Source: Granulosicoccus antarcticus IMCC3135 (GTDB lineage Bacteria; Pseudomonadota; Gammaproteobacteria; Granulosicoccales; Granulosicoccaceae). Taken from it: a stretch of DNA of 64,000 nucleotides. Every line of letters begins with the position of its first letter. The first letter of the stretch is position 1. Location of the stretch: NCBI RefSeq assembly GCF_002215215.1, contig NZ_CP018632.1, positions 248,501 to 312,500 of the forward strand. Reading direction: 5' to 3'. This document shows, piece by piece, positions 8,376-17,635 of the stretch. The translations under genes and the position numbers were made by a program. The notes beneath the pieces are model-generated. The model was not told where the DNA came from. It saw only the letters and a list, made by a program, of their open reading frames with translations, and made no database searches.

Positions 8376-9083
8376 TTAGTTGATTGGCTCGATTAAATGT
8401 TGCACTTCGCCATGTCCATGAACTACATATATTTGATCATAATTATGGGTCGCACCCAGCTCGGCAAACGCCAACTGAACTAAGTGAGAGCTAGCCAACC
8501 ATATCTCATTGATAATGCAAAGCCAGTACTCACTACCGACATGGTGCTTTCCGGGCAGATCTGTTTTTGCTCGGATTCTTTCGCCTAGTGAGTAGATAAG
8601 GTTCTCGCCAATATCAGCAGATACATCTTCGTTGAAGATACCGTACTCCATTCGCCCTTGCGTATCGCAGTCTGTATCATGAATCGTGATAGAGGCTGCG
8701 TCAGCATTCATATTTATCAGTCTGTTGGCATAGCCGAGCCCTAATACTTCGTCGATGTGTAGCTTGATTTCTCCCTTTATTTTTCGTACGTTGTTTATTG
8801 GTGTCGCTATCATCACAAGTAGTATTTTGCCCACAGGAATCTTGTCCTTGAACTGGTTGTACAGGTCAGACATCATCATGTCGGCAGGACTATCTCCAGC
8901 AAGCCTTGATTGATCGTTTATTTTTGAACCATTTAGCATCGGTTCGATTAGCCGCGTAACCTCCACAGCAACCACTCGCCCCGGCAGGTCGATATATGCA
9001 TCTGGTGGATCCTCTCCATCTCGATACGAGCCTCCAATCAATGTCACTAAATGATTCAGTGCAAATATCTCTTCTGGTCTCAC
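8376..9083 (-). CDS. hypothetical protein with a possible PD-(D/E)XK nuclease-like core
   Basis: The 235-aa product is not a family I can name. It starts MRPEEIFALNHLVTLIGG. Residues about 27-43 read PPDAYIDLPGRVVAVEVTRL, an Asp, a beta-strand and an ExT pattern that resembles the core of PD-(D/E)XK nucleases, but this alone is weak evidence. Later strands (KILLVMIATPI, SEYWLCIINEIWLA, YDQIYVVHGHGE) suggest an alpha/beta fold. There is no signal peptide or membrane segment. It stands alone between two insertion-sequence blocks, which would suit a passenger gene or defence remnant; that is inference. Confidence 0.5.
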   Translation of the reverse strand: MRPEEIFALNHLVTLIGGSYRDGEDPPDAYIDLPGRVVAVEVTRLIEPMLNGSKINDQSRLAGDSPADMMMSDLYNQFKDKIPVGKILLVMIATPINNVRKIKGEIKLHIDEVLGLGYANRLINMNADAASITIHDTDCDTQGRMEYGIFNEDVSADIGENLIYSLGERIRAKTDLPGKHHVGSEYWLCIINEIWLASSHLVQLAFAELGATHNYDQIYVVHGHGEVQHLIEPIN

Positions 9084-9277
9084 AGTCGATGTTCCGTAGC
9101 TGCTAGATATACTATATGTATTGTACTTCTATGCTTCACGAGGATTCACAAAACTGAAATCTAACATTTGCCTTCAGGAACACTGGAGGAACGCGGGTTA
9201 TGGGCCAATGGCACTCGGATAAGCGTGAGCTTCCGGCAGCCCAGTAAAATTCGAGGCTCAACTGTGCTACGTCAGAA

Positions 9278-10993
9278 TCACTTTTGCTGGCTGGGGTAGT
9301 TCCAGGGCATCCAGTTCTGCGGGGCGGCACGCACGGCTAGCTGATTTCTCTGTACCGCTATCAAGTAGGCTAAGGCATCGACATTTGACTCCATACAGGT
9401 GGCCAGTATCGAGGTGATGGTGTCTGAGACTTGCGCGCCGTTCTCTGTCTTAAAGAATTGAGAATTCTTGCGGCCTCTGACCATCAACTTGATGATTCTT
9501 TCGCACTCGTTGTTATCCAATGCCGCCCCGGGGGTATGGCAGAAAGCACACAATCCGTCGTAGTGTCGATCAAAGTACGCCATGGCACGGCCCAGATTGC
9601 TGTTTGGCTCCACCGGACCACCCTCTACGGTCTGTGCCTGGCACCACTGTCTGATCTGAGCCATCAATGGAAGTGAATGCGCGTGATGATAGGCCTGGCG
9701 CTGCTGGGGATCGAACACCTGTTCTTTGCAATGATCGTCGTTGACCCATATTCCGGCGTAAAGCTCCAGTGCAAACAGGCTCTCCTCGGGGCATTGCAAG
9801 GCCAGCTCGGCAAAGCCCCTTCGACCATGCGAGTTACAAAGTGAGACCACAAAGTCCTTGTCAGTCACGTGATTGGAGCTCAAGGCATCGCTCATCAGAA
9901 TGGGCACCGGCAATCCGGATTCTCGTTTACCCAGAATCTCATCGAACCATTCGCCAGCGTGACCCACGCTGGTTTGATACAGCACCAATCGTTGTGCCGG
10001 CATTAGTGTCGGAGGATCCGTGGTTGCACTATTTCCCTCTTTTGGCAAAATAGCCAGACAGGCCGAGCTGTAAACCCCTGAGCGGTGTTCGCGCCCCTTG
10101 GGTGCTGCCTGTTTAATCAGAATTCGGTGCGTCGTGTCATCCAGATAGAACAACTCAGCGTTGGCTGCCATCGATATCATGGCCACAAACACCGGCGTCA
10201 AGTGATCGGCCAGCTTCTGGCACTGATCGAAGATCGTGGAGGCGCTCAGGTGTGAGCCGAGCAACCCTTGCAGTGTCTCCTGGCGGTAGAACGGGGTAGC
10301 GGCAAAGTACCGGTAGATCGCCATCAGGGCGCAGGCCGAGTAGCCATACATCTGATCGGGCCGTCCATCGGCACGCACCTCAGGTGGCAGTTCGGCAGTA
10401 AAAATTTCATGACAGGCCGAGCATCTTAATTGGTCGCTCACATGCTGCTCGGCACTGAAGGGCGAGTGCCCGACAATGCGCAGCAACTGGGCTGGATGGT
10501 ACTTGTACACCTTGCCAGCCTGACAACTGGGGCAACCATCACCCTTGTTCAAGCCCTCGATGCCATGATGATGGACCGTGGGTTTGATGGCAGGCTTCTT
10601 GTCCTTCTTCTTGCGCCTGTCCTTCTTGTCGGTGCCGGTACGCGGGCGTGCTGTGTCGGGCTGTCCGTCAGCATCGGCTTTCGTGTTGCCATCGGCACCG
10701 TTGCTTTTCTTCTTACCGGGATGGTTTTTCAACTGCTCGGACGGATTAATCATGCCCAGCAGCTTTCGCAACTTCACAATGGTGAGATCGTTGTGACTGA
10801 TGCGCTCTTGCAAGCTGGCCAGTGTCAACATGGCACTGCTAAGCAGGTCATAGTCATCGGCACTAAGCGCCATGCCATGCTCGCGCGCCTCGGTAATGCG
10901 TGCCATCAGCTCATCGAGCTGGGCCTCGCTCAGGTCGATGAAACCGGTGGTTTTCTCACCCTTGGCTGGGGACTTGGGGGCTTGCACGCTCAT
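9278..10993 (-). CDS. tnpC: IS66-family transposase TnpC (element B)
   Basis: The product (571 aa) is the DDE transposase of element B. Visible family features are ARITEAREHGMALSADDYD with a coiled-coil-like region after it, a Lys-rich linker (KKDRRKKKDKKPAIKP), a zinc-finger-like CPSCQAGKVY and LRCSACHEIF, and the transposase core LFYLDDTTHRIL, LMSDALSSNH and NNECERIIKLMVRGRKNSQF. ATG 10993 overlaps the tnpB stop (ATGA), so it is preferred over the upstream in-frame start at 11086. No disruption is seen. Confidence 0.9.
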   Translation of the reverse strand: MSVQAPKSPAKGEKTTGFIDLSEAQLDELMARITEAREHGMALSADDYDLLSSAMLTLASLQERISHNDLTIVKLRKLLGMINPSEQLKNHPGKKKSNGADGNTKADADGQPDTARPRTGTDKKDRRKKKDKKPAIKPTVHHHGIEGLNKGDGCPSCQAGKVYKYHPAQLLRIVGHSPFSAEQHVSDQLRCSACHEIFTAELPPEVRADGRPDQMYGYSACALMAIYRYFAATPFYRQETLQGLLGSHLSASTIFDQCQKLADHLTPVFVAMISMAANAELFYLDDTTHRILIKQAAPKGREHRSGVYSSACLAILPKEGNSATTDPPTLMPAQRLVLYQTSVGHAGEWFDEILGKRESGLPVPILMSDALSSNHVTDKDFVVSLCNSHGRRGFAELALQCPEESLFALELYAGIWVNDDHCKEQVFDPQQRQAYHHAHSLPLMAQIRQWCQAQTVEGGPVEPNSNLGRAMAYFDRHYDGLCAFCHTPGAALDNNECERIIKLMVRGRKNSQFFKTENGAQVSDTITSILATCMESNVDALAYLIAVQRNQLAVRAAPQNWMPWNYPSQQK

Positions 10994-11427
10994 GGTCGAG
11001 GGGATTGGGGAGCACGGGGTGTTGTTGCGGGAGTGGGACAAAGCATAGCGGATACCTGTGAAGACGCAAGGGGCGTTGCATGACAATCACCGGGTTCTGA
11101 CGTGGGTTGACCCGCTGAGAACCACTCGCCGCTGAGCAACAAGCGCAGTTGCCGGGCACTGGCCGGTGACAGGGCTTCATGGCCAGTAGGCCAGCCGGTG
11201 AACTTGCCACGCGAGAGTCTTTTCGTCATCAGCCAATAGCCAGTACCGTCATAACTCAAGGCTCTAATCATGGTCCTTGCGCGATTGATAAACACGAAAA
11301 TCGTTCCATCACTTGGATCTTGTTCCAGCGTGTTCCGGCACTGAGCAACGAAGCCGTCAATTCCGCGCCTGAAATCCGAAGGAGCCACCCCAAGCAGTAT
11401 CGGGCTTTGATGGGTAAGCAGAATCAT
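10990..11427 (-). CDS. tnpB: IS66-type accessory protein TnpB (element B)
   Basis: The 145-aa product carries the TnpB signature: PSDFRRGIDGFVAQCRNTL, then GTIFVFINRARTMIRALSYD with GTGYWLMTKRLSRGKF. It has a longer C-terminal tail than element A's TnpB. It overlaps tnpA upstream by one base and tnpC downstream by four. Confidence 0.85.
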   Translation of the reverse strand: MILLTHQSPILLGVAPSDFRRGIDGFVAQCRNTLEQDPSDGTIFVFINRARTMIRALSYDGTGYWLMTKRLSRGKFTGWPTGHEALSPASARQLRLLLSGEWFSAGQPTSEPGDCHATPLASSQVSAMLCPTPATTPRAPQSPRP

Positions 11428-11918
11428 CAGCAGGCCCTCGTGTTGCCGCCAACCCGGGCGGCCGCCTGGAACACCTCGTCGAGCGTGAATGCACGATGGA
11501 TATGAATCACGGCCTTGTTAGGTAGCTCGATGATCAGACTTTCAGTGATTGGCGGAGCCGGCTCAACCAAAGCCTTTTCAACGTGGGGTAACCGAACGAA
11601 GCCAGCTGGATGCTCGGCATCAACAGGACACTCCGGGGAAGTACTATGGGGTGCAGGCTGCGTACCAGACCATTGTTTGAGTGCATTGGCGTTAATGCGC
11701 AATGCCCGACAAACATGGAAGGCACAGTGTTGCTCAAGCAACGCCACCGCACAGTGGCGCAATGCCATCGGTGTCGGTCCACGTCGTGTCCGGCTGCTGC
11801 GCCATTGTTCGAAAGCGTGCTGAGCGCTTCTCAGTGAAGGTTTGAAATCAACTACGGCTGCGTTCATCGACTGTCTCCAAAGAATCGGTTGCTGGTGGAG
11901 ACACAGTGAACCAGACAA
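11427..11918 (-). CDS. tnpA: IS66-type accessory protein TnpA (element B)
   Basis: The 163-aa product fits the first protein of an IS66 operon. It has an N-terminal region with HAFEQWRSSRTRRGPTPMAL and a helix-turn-helix-like HCAFHVCRALRINANALKQW. The later strand LIIELPNKAVIHI resembles the usual conserved end of TnpA. A nearer start is ATG 11870 (MNAAVVDFKPSLR), which fits the family better. The reading frame is intact. Confidence 0.78.
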   Translation of the reverse strand: MSGSLCLHQQPILWRQSMNAAVVDFKPSLRSAQHAFEQWRSSRTRRGPTPMALRHCAVALLEQHCAFHVCRALRINANALKQWSGTQPAPHSTSPECPVDAEHPAGFVRLPHVEKALVEPAPPITESLIIELPNKAVIHIHRAFTLDEVFQAAARVGGNTRAC

Positions 11919-11964
11919 TCAGGGTGAAATTTTACTGGGCTGCCGGAAGCTCACGGATAAGCCA

Positions 11965-13305
11965 TCACTGCTCGTACATATGACAGCAAGTTCGCGCGGC
12001 GGATCGCGGAATATCCAACAATTTGCGCGATTTGGGCCTTCGTTTAATGGCTCTTGGCTCTCGTTGTCCCGGGCGATTTGCGACCCGAGGTCCTGCAACC
12101 TCGTGGAGTAAATAGTTCCAACCCTGGGCATCAAGTTGCTGACCACACTGGGACCAGGCGCTCCACAGTTGCACGGTATGTCGGAAGCTGATTGAGCGCG
12201 GCTCCCTATGTATCAGAGTCGCGGCCTCACTCATCAATAACCGTGTCAAATTGTAAGCAAGCAGGTGCACCCAGAGTTCCTTTCTGATCATCTCGGCACT
12301 GAGACAGCTCAGTATCCCTGCGTCCAGAGAGCATTTGAGCGAGCGAAAATCTGTCTCCACGTTCCATCGACGTAAGTACATTGCAACAATACCTTTGGCG
12401 CTGACCAGACGTTGGTCAGTGAATGAGGTAATGAAAAAGGTATCCTGATATCCACGACGACGGCTGATCACCTGACGAACTCTGATTTGCCTGGGGCACG
12501 ATTCGTAAGTCTCGGCATCCATCCATTCTGGCCTGACCGGTCGATTCAGCGTTAGGTAGGCGCGTCGTTTTTCGGGGCGAGAGCGACTGCCGTTGATTTC
12601 GAAAACCCCATCGCATCCGATATTCTGCAGCATCACAAACGTCCAGTAGGTCTCCTAGATTGCATCGCCGACCAGAATGTCCCCTTGCGTCAAACTGCGA
12701 GCCAGAATCCTCATTTGCGACAGCACCCCCGTGGCCTTACCCTTAGCTGGTGCTATCAACGCATCAATGATCGCACCCGTGGCCGCGCACGACAATGCAA
12801 CCATGCGAGCTTCGGGGAAACCAACCCCTTTTTTCTGACTGGAGGGCTGCGGAAACTCTCGCTGGTTGTCGGGCGTGTCCGGCATCGAGAGCCCAGTGCC
12901 ATCGATGAAATAGACAGGACACCCACGCCAGAGCCACTCGGGCAAGGCGTTATCACTGACTTGTTGGCCAACTGCTTTGAAGAGCGTTTCGACCAGCAAT
13001 ACGGGCAAGCGGGCGCGTGCCTAACAATTAGCTGCTGTCGATGTTCCCGGCGGACGCAGTCCGTGGCTCAGACAGCGGATGATGCGATCGTTGACCGCCC
13101 GTTGGCAGGAGCTGTCGTCGTTGAGCACCTGTGCGACGAACATCGCCAGAGTCTCAGTCGGTGGGTAGGTGCGCTCTCGATGCGCAGGAAGCTGAGCCTC
13201 GATGGTGGCCAGGAACCGATCATCGGTAATTAAATTGAAGACACCGACAGAGTCGAGTCTGGCACGCAGGTGTTGCTCTGAGGGCAACTCACAGGTAGGC
13301 TGCAT
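11965..13305 (-). pseudogene. IS4-family transposase with two in-frame amber stops
   Basis: One frame of 447 codons runs from ATG 13305 to TGA 11965 and is interrupted only by TAG at 13021-13023 and TAG at 12655-12657. It shows the IS4 DDE core: FIDGTGLSMPDT with the first Asp, ILVGDAI with the second, and YLRRWNVETDFRSLK with the Glu of the Y-x2-R...E signature. The first stop sits where relatives usually read an amino acid in YCxARARLP, and CAG to TAG is the simplest explanation. The second follows GDA, where an aromatic is usual. No indel is needed to restore the protein. Confidence 0.85.
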
Positions 13306-13529
13306 GGTGGCTGGTTCCGGTTACGTTGATGGCGTCGCAACCTGAAACGTACTCGCCGGAACCGGCCACTGCAACCTTCAAAAATCGCTTTAGATCAGAG
13401 CCTTGGATCTAAACCGAGTGCCATTGGCCCTGGATTTCGCAGATTGATACTCAAGGTAAATTCAAAGTCGTTCGAAACCCCGTGATTTGATGAATATTAA
13501 ATTTCAGGAAACCTAGGGTTTACCCTAAT

Positions 13530-14166
13530 ATGAAAAAGAAAGCTTTCTTGTTATCGTGCAGTTCATGAATTTGGCAGCGGCAGGAATCAGATGTCTACAA
13601 TTTAGTGGCTTAAGTACAAATAACACTGACCTTTCTAGAGCATCTTAGAGTTCGAGGGGCGAGGGCGGAGTCAGTGCCGATGGTAATCAGATATCGTGGG
13701 CTGATGATGGTCATTATGAGGTTCAGTCTGCGACCAGCTACAACTCGATGAGCGAAGGCGGAACTTCAGGAACGTTTCCACATGGCACCTACAATGTGAT
13801 AAATCAGACGACCGGGGAACGTTATGAGAATATCCAGTTGTCTTCCTCAGTAAATTTCTGCATCGCAGTTTCAAGCACTAAGGAGAACAGTCAAACAGAA
13901 AGTACTTCAAAGCAGGACAGTCAGGCTGATTCAGCTGAAAGAAGTGATCAATACAAGCCACGTTTTACCATAACCATCCCCGCCGGGCTGTTAACAATGA
14001 GATGCAGCTCAACAATGGCGTTGCGATCGATTGTGAGGAGGTCACGGGCGAGCCCATAACAGATGCAGCACATTTATCCAAGCAACATCCGAATGCGTTG
14101 GGCCCAGCGAATATCAATGAGCAATTGAAAGTCCAAGAGGATCAGAAGGTAACAGAAGGCTCCTAA
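13530..14166 (+). pseudogene. remnant of an exported 55-residue-module protein
   Basis: A start reading MKKKAFLLSCSS stops at once. About 110 bases on, another frame carries one full copy of the 55-residue module (13676-13840: NQISWADDGHYEVQ, SEGGTSG, YNVINQTTGERYE), followed by a Ser/Gln/Lys-rich tail. After a frame change near 13950 the sequence continues as FYHNHPRRAVNNEMQLNNG and ends KVTEGS at TAA 14166. The frame breaks and missing first part show decay of a paralogue of the next gene. A shorter in-frame start at 13748 would give a 103-aa product lacking the first half of the module. Confidence 0.6.
13676..13840 (+). repeat. 55-residue module, copy 1
   Basis: Exactly 55 codons. Key residues: GNQISWADDGHY, SEGGTS and INQTTGERYE. 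It lies in the decayed gene. Confidence 0.7.
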
Positions 14167-14336
14167 TCGATAAAGCAGTCGTACCATTCTATGGTGGGCA
14201 GATCAAATGTCTCTGGCATTGAACTGACTTTGACTTTGATTCGAACGTTCAGACATAACAAAAATCGTCTTTAAGTTAATCTGCCTTTTAAAAATAATTA
14301 CAGCACAACAATCTAATTAAACGGAGTTGATAGAGG

Positions 14337-16325
14337 ATGTCGCCAATAAGTGGATTAAGCGCTCTGACTGCACAAAACAGTCGTTTACAGTACACGTATC
14401 GCGACAGAGAACAGAATGGCGGAAACAATGACGCATCCAGCCCGATTAGGGTAGAAGGCAACACGATCTCTTGGCCAAACGATGGTTGGTATGAGATTCA
14501 GTACGCCAAGAGCTTCAACACCGTAAGCGAGGGCGGAGCCTACGCGCAGCTGGATGACGGTATTTACAACATTATCAACCATACTACGGGGGCCAGGTAC
14601 GAGGGACTTGTGGTCGGCTCTTCTGCCGCATCGCAAGATGATCAAAGAATGCCGGCCGTGGCGTACAATCCTTTCTCCGTCATAGCAACAAATGCCAGTG
14701 CCGTTTCAGTAGAAGGTAATCGTATTTCCTGGCCTGATGACGGATGGTACGAAGTGCAAGACGCTGTAACGTATCGCACCGTCTCGGAGGGCGGAACGTC
14801 GGCGGTCGTTGCTGATGGTGTTTATACCGTCATCAATCACACTACAGCAGAAAAGAACAGAAACGTGGTGGTTGGCAACCCAGATGCAGGGCTGGCCGAT
14901 CCGATTGATGGCGAGGATACAGATATATCAGCTGTCGGTGACCTCATAGAAGACATCACCGATTTTCTTCCAAGTAGCGGGATAAGTCGTGAACTTCAGC
15001 ACTTGAACGCCCAACAGGGAAGCGCCCTCGCAGGTGAGTTGCGATATAGTAACATTCAGTTTACGGATGGAACACGGGCTGCCTTGCTGCGTTTTCCAGG
15101 TATGCCAGAAATCATGGTCAGGACAGAGCCAGATGGAATGTCTGAGTTCTATCGAGTGACTAACGACGGACCTGAGCTGTTAGCACCGGGTGACACAGTA
15201 CGTGCATCGTTCCTGGGACAAGGCACGGTAACCATCGATGGTGATGGTCAAGGGCTCACAGCATCTGGGGTGAGTTCGTACATGTCGTTTGGAGCAGCAG
15301 GGTATACGGTTGATTTAACATCAGGTCAGATCCTGGGAAGCTCAGGCTATTCGGGACCTCATTTTGGTTTTACAAATGTGCCCGATGCCACAGCGGAGAC
15401 GGTTGATGCCAACCTCTGGCAAGGTGCCGAATTGGCTATCCGGGAGTTGCCGGTAGGCACTGATGTGCATGGTTCTGCTGCGTACGACTTCTACGCCGGT
15501 ACACCGGAAGGGGCAGCGATTCTTGCGCGAGAGCAAGCATTCTATGGCGGCTTTGGTGTTGATAAGCAAGCACTTTTTGTCGCACGAACTCGCTTTCTAA
15601 GAGATGAAGGAGGTATAGAGCTTTTCGAGGCGTTTATGCCAAGGCGTACAGCCTTGCTGGACGATCCGGTGCAGCTTGCGGAATATGACGCGCAGTTCGA
15701 TAAGATGTTGAACCATGTGTCTAACAGCCGAACCAGTAGAAGCGGTGGTATTCCAGCCAGTGAACTCGATGCGTCTCTTCGCGTGTTGATTGCTGCAGAT
15801 GCTGCAGAGGCGTTTGGTCATTCACCGCGGCTGATCGACATGGTCATCAGCGATCTGGACAGGGGCTGGAGCGTGGCCAACGACATCCCAGGTAGAGGGG
15901 GCCAATATGAATACTGGCAACCCATTTTTAAATCCGTTAAAGGTCACATTACTCTTGGCCTTGGCTCTTGGCTTGGCAGCTTCGCCGATCCGAACGACTC
16001 ATATGATGTGGTTGCTCACGAGATGGTGCACTCGCTCGATGGTTTTGGTAATAATGGGCTAGACGGTCTTCCAGCGTCTACATCTGCCGAGGATCGGGCT
16101 GCCTTTATAAATATTCGCGATGAGCTGTACGACGACTATAACAGCGATACCCCCACTCGTCGATACACTCCGGAGATGGCCTATGCTTTCACGGACAAGT
16201 TTGAGTTTTTAGCCCGTTTTTCTGAAATTTTTCTTACAAATACAGCGAGCGCTGAGACGGTTAAAGCAGTATCGCCAGAGCTGTACGGTATTCTCAGTCG
16301 CTTTTATGATACTAACTACGAATGA
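14337..16325 (+). CDS. two 55-residue modules fused to an MtfA/M90-like zinc metallopeptidase domain
   Basis: The 662-aa protein starts MSPISGLSAL with no clear signal peptide. Two copies of the 55-residue module occupy residues 39-93 and 125-179. A middle part of about 300 residues is not recognised. The C-terminus has the zinc motif HEMVH (H561, E562, H565), followed by SLDGFGNNGLDGLPAS, then KFEFLARFSEIFL with E623 and E630 as candidate third ligands, and SPELYGILSRFY. That order of motifs matches M90 peptidases such as MtfA. The stop overlaps the ATG of the next lipoprotein gene (ATGA), suggesting joint function. Substrate and route of export, if any, are unknown. Confidence 0.75.
   Translation: MSPISGLSALTAQNSRLQYTYRDREQNGGNNDASSPIRVEGNTISWPNDGWYEIQYAKSFNTVSEGGAYAQLDDGIYNIINHTTGARYEGLVVGSSAASQDDQRMPAVAYNPFSVIATNASAVSVEGNRISWPDDGWYEVQDAVTYRTVSEGGTSAVVADGVYTVINHTTAEKNRNVVVGNPDAGLADPIDGEDTDISAVGDLIEDITDFLPSSGISRELQHLNAQQGSALAGELRYSNIQFTDGTRAALLRFPGMPEIMVRTEPDGMSEFYRVTNDGPELLAPGDTVRASFLGQGTVTIDGDGQGLTASGVSSYMSFGAAGYTVDLTSGQILGSSGYSGPHFGFTNVPDATAETVDANLWQGAELAIRELPVGTDVHGSAAYDFYAGTPEGAAILAREQAFYGGFGVDKQALFVARTRFLRDEGGIELFEAFMPRRTALLDDPVQLAEYDAQFDKMLNHVSNSRTSRSGGIPASELDASLRVLIAADAAEAFGHSPRLIDMVISDLDRGWSVANDIPGRGGQYEYWQPIFKSVKGHITLGLGSWLGSFADPNDSYDVVAHEMVHSLDGFGNNGLDGLPASTSAEDRAAFINIRDELYDDYNSDTPTRRYTPEMAYAFTDKFEFLARFSEIFLTNTASAETVKAVSPELYGILSRFYDTNYE
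14451..14873 (+). repeat. 55-residue module, copies 2 and 3
   Basis: Copy 2 is 14451-14615 and copy 3 is 14709-14873, each exactly 55 codons, joined by a 31-residue spacer. Shared residues are VEGN, ISWP-DGWYE, TVSEGG, Y-IN and HTT. Confidence 0.85.
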
Positions 16326-16990
16326 TCATATACCAATCGTTTTTCTTCAGTGGCTTGTTGTGCATCACTGGGTGTGCAAAGAGGCGGTTTGTGCCTATCT
16401 TACTAGCGGCTGTAACAGCATCAAATGTAGCGGGTTGTTCATCAGATCAAGCAGAGACAAATATGGCGGTAGCTTTTACTGATGTGTATTACATTAGAAC
16501 AATCACTGAAGCAGGCCCGGTCCATCTAGAAGCGAGTCAGCGATACGGCTCCAATAGAATAGGCGGAGAAACCATCGACCCTCTTCCCATAGCAAATGAA
16601 GCGTTCGCATGGCGATTCACTGGAGGGGACATTCTTAACATTGAAAGTCAAAACCGCCTAATTGAACCCACGACAACGCTGGTTGTACGTGCTAATGACG
16701 GGATCATGCAAGTCGCAATGGTAGATGATGGTGCTGCCGATCGCGAGCTTTCGAACTGGAGATTAGTACCGCTTGGTAACGGACGTTGTCATCTCATTAA
16801 TGAAAGTCTGGGTAGTGACTTGGCCTTGACTATCACTGACGGTTTTGTAATAGCGAATGATATTGAGCGATATTCTGTTGAAATGCTTGGTATCGATGAT
16901 GCACTCAATCAACAATGGACAATCGTTAGGGTTGGGAACCCACCCGGCGATTATGCGCAGTTTTGTGGCGAGGTGCTGGTTCCGGAATAG
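16322..16990 (+). CDS. lipoprotein with ricin-like beta-trefoil pattern, coupled to the M90-like gene
   Basis: The 222-aa frame starts at an ATG overlapping the previous stop. A basic stretch (AKRRF) is followed by a hydrophobic segment ending in the lipobox VAGC (Cys39), so the protein is probably anchored to a membrane by lipid; an earlier ITGC is less likely. The mature part has repeated strands with W at regular places (SNWRLVPLGNGRCHLI, NQQWTIVRVG), resembling ricin-type beta-trefoil domains that bind sugars. Coupling to the metallopeptidase gene suggests a partner, inhibitor or surface anchor; none of these can be chosen from sequence alone. Confidence 0.65.
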   Translation: MIIYQSFFFSGLLCITGCAKRRFVPILLAAVTASNVAGCSSDQAETNMAVAFTDVYYIRTITEAGPVHLEASQRYGSNRIGGETIDPLPIANEAFAWRFTGGDILNIESQNRLIEPTTTLVVRANDGIMQVAMVDDGAADRELSNWRLVPLGNGRCHLINESLGSDLALTITDGFVIANDIERYSVEMLGIDDALNQQWTIVRVGNPPGDYAQFCGEVLVPE

Positions 16991-17131
16991 GGTCTTCATC
17001 TGATGAAAGTAATAACGTGCGTTTCGTATGCTATACGACATAGAAGCTTGTGTGGCGGCTTGGTGGTGGTAGGCGGTTTATACTTCCTATACTCTGCGGG
17101 CTTAAAGCTATTGATCAGCTCTATTTGGCAA

Positions 17132-17508
17132 GGGTTTTTACTTGACGTCCAAAGTATGAGGCACCGGCGAACCCTTTAGCTACTCTCACTTCCCAGCGTA
17201 AACTTATCATCTCTTTCGGTATGCTCGCATAATGTTGCTGGAGAATAATGAGAATCAACACTCCCGGACAGGTTCTATGGAATACCCCTAGAGGCCAAGG
17301 TGTTAACTTTTCCATAGTCGCTCCTGTTGTGTGCCACATTGCCGAAATGCTCAAGACGCATAACTACCCTTTGCGTATACCCATCAGAGATCAATGGCAC
17401 AGGAAAAATCAAATTAAAAATGGTGAGAAGCAACTGTGGGTTATGGACCCAGATGGTTATCTTTTACGCTTAATTCAGGATTTGAGGACTAGAAAAGCAG
17501 AGGCATGA
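17132..17508 (+). pseudogene. VOC-family (glyoxalase/bleomycin-resistance-like) remnant
   Basis: The C-terminal half is open (17248-17508) and reads GQGVNFSIVAP, then EKQLWVMDPDGYLLRLIQDL, the typical end of VOC-superfamily proteins. The preceding half lies in another frame (EPFSYSHF, ARIMLLENNE) and is broken by stop codons. A frame change near 17290 joins them. No intact start is present, so this is a decayed gene. Confidence 0.65.
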
Positions 17509-17635
17509 ATTCACTGTTGCACTGGGTCGACAGCGGGTTTTCCATCGGACCCGAGATGGTCACAATTTCCAAATGTCAGATGGTTCTGGTGCTACCCCGC
17601 AACAGGTCAGTTTATATGTGGGCAGTTTCTGATCG

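Larger units (their letters stand above)
9225..11954 (-). mobile_element. IS66-family insertion sequence, complete, with 8-bp target duplication (element B)
   Basis: The ends are near-perfect inverted repeats of about 24 bp beginning GTGAGCTTCCGGCAGCCCAG (9225 inward; complement from 11954 inward). The 8-base target duplication GGATAAGC stands on both sides (9217-9224 and 11955-11962). It encodes tnpA, tnpB and tnpC on the minus strand. It inserted three bases beyond the stop codon of the IS4 transposase. Its sequence differs clearly from element A, so the two are different IS66 lineages. Confidence 0.92.
9202..13430 (-). mobile_element. IS4-family element interrupted by a nested IS66-type element
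   Basis: A 17-bp sequence, GGGCCAATGGCACTCGG, stands at 9202-9218. Its exact complement stands at 13414-13430, giving terminal inverted repeats. They enclose an IS4-type transposase on the minus strand and, just inside the left repeat, a complete second IS66-type element. No direct target duplication is visible outside the ends. The transposase is broken by two amber codons, so this copy should not move on its own. Confidence 0.75.

Noticed and set aside
10430-11083. 217-codon open frame on the plus strand inside element B
   Set aside because: It lies opposite the intact IS66 transposase gene and its residues look like a low-complexity shadow without a start signal.
17121-17354. 77-codon frame on the minus strand opposite the VOC remnant
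   Set aside because: The plus strand has clear VOC-family residues across the same bases.
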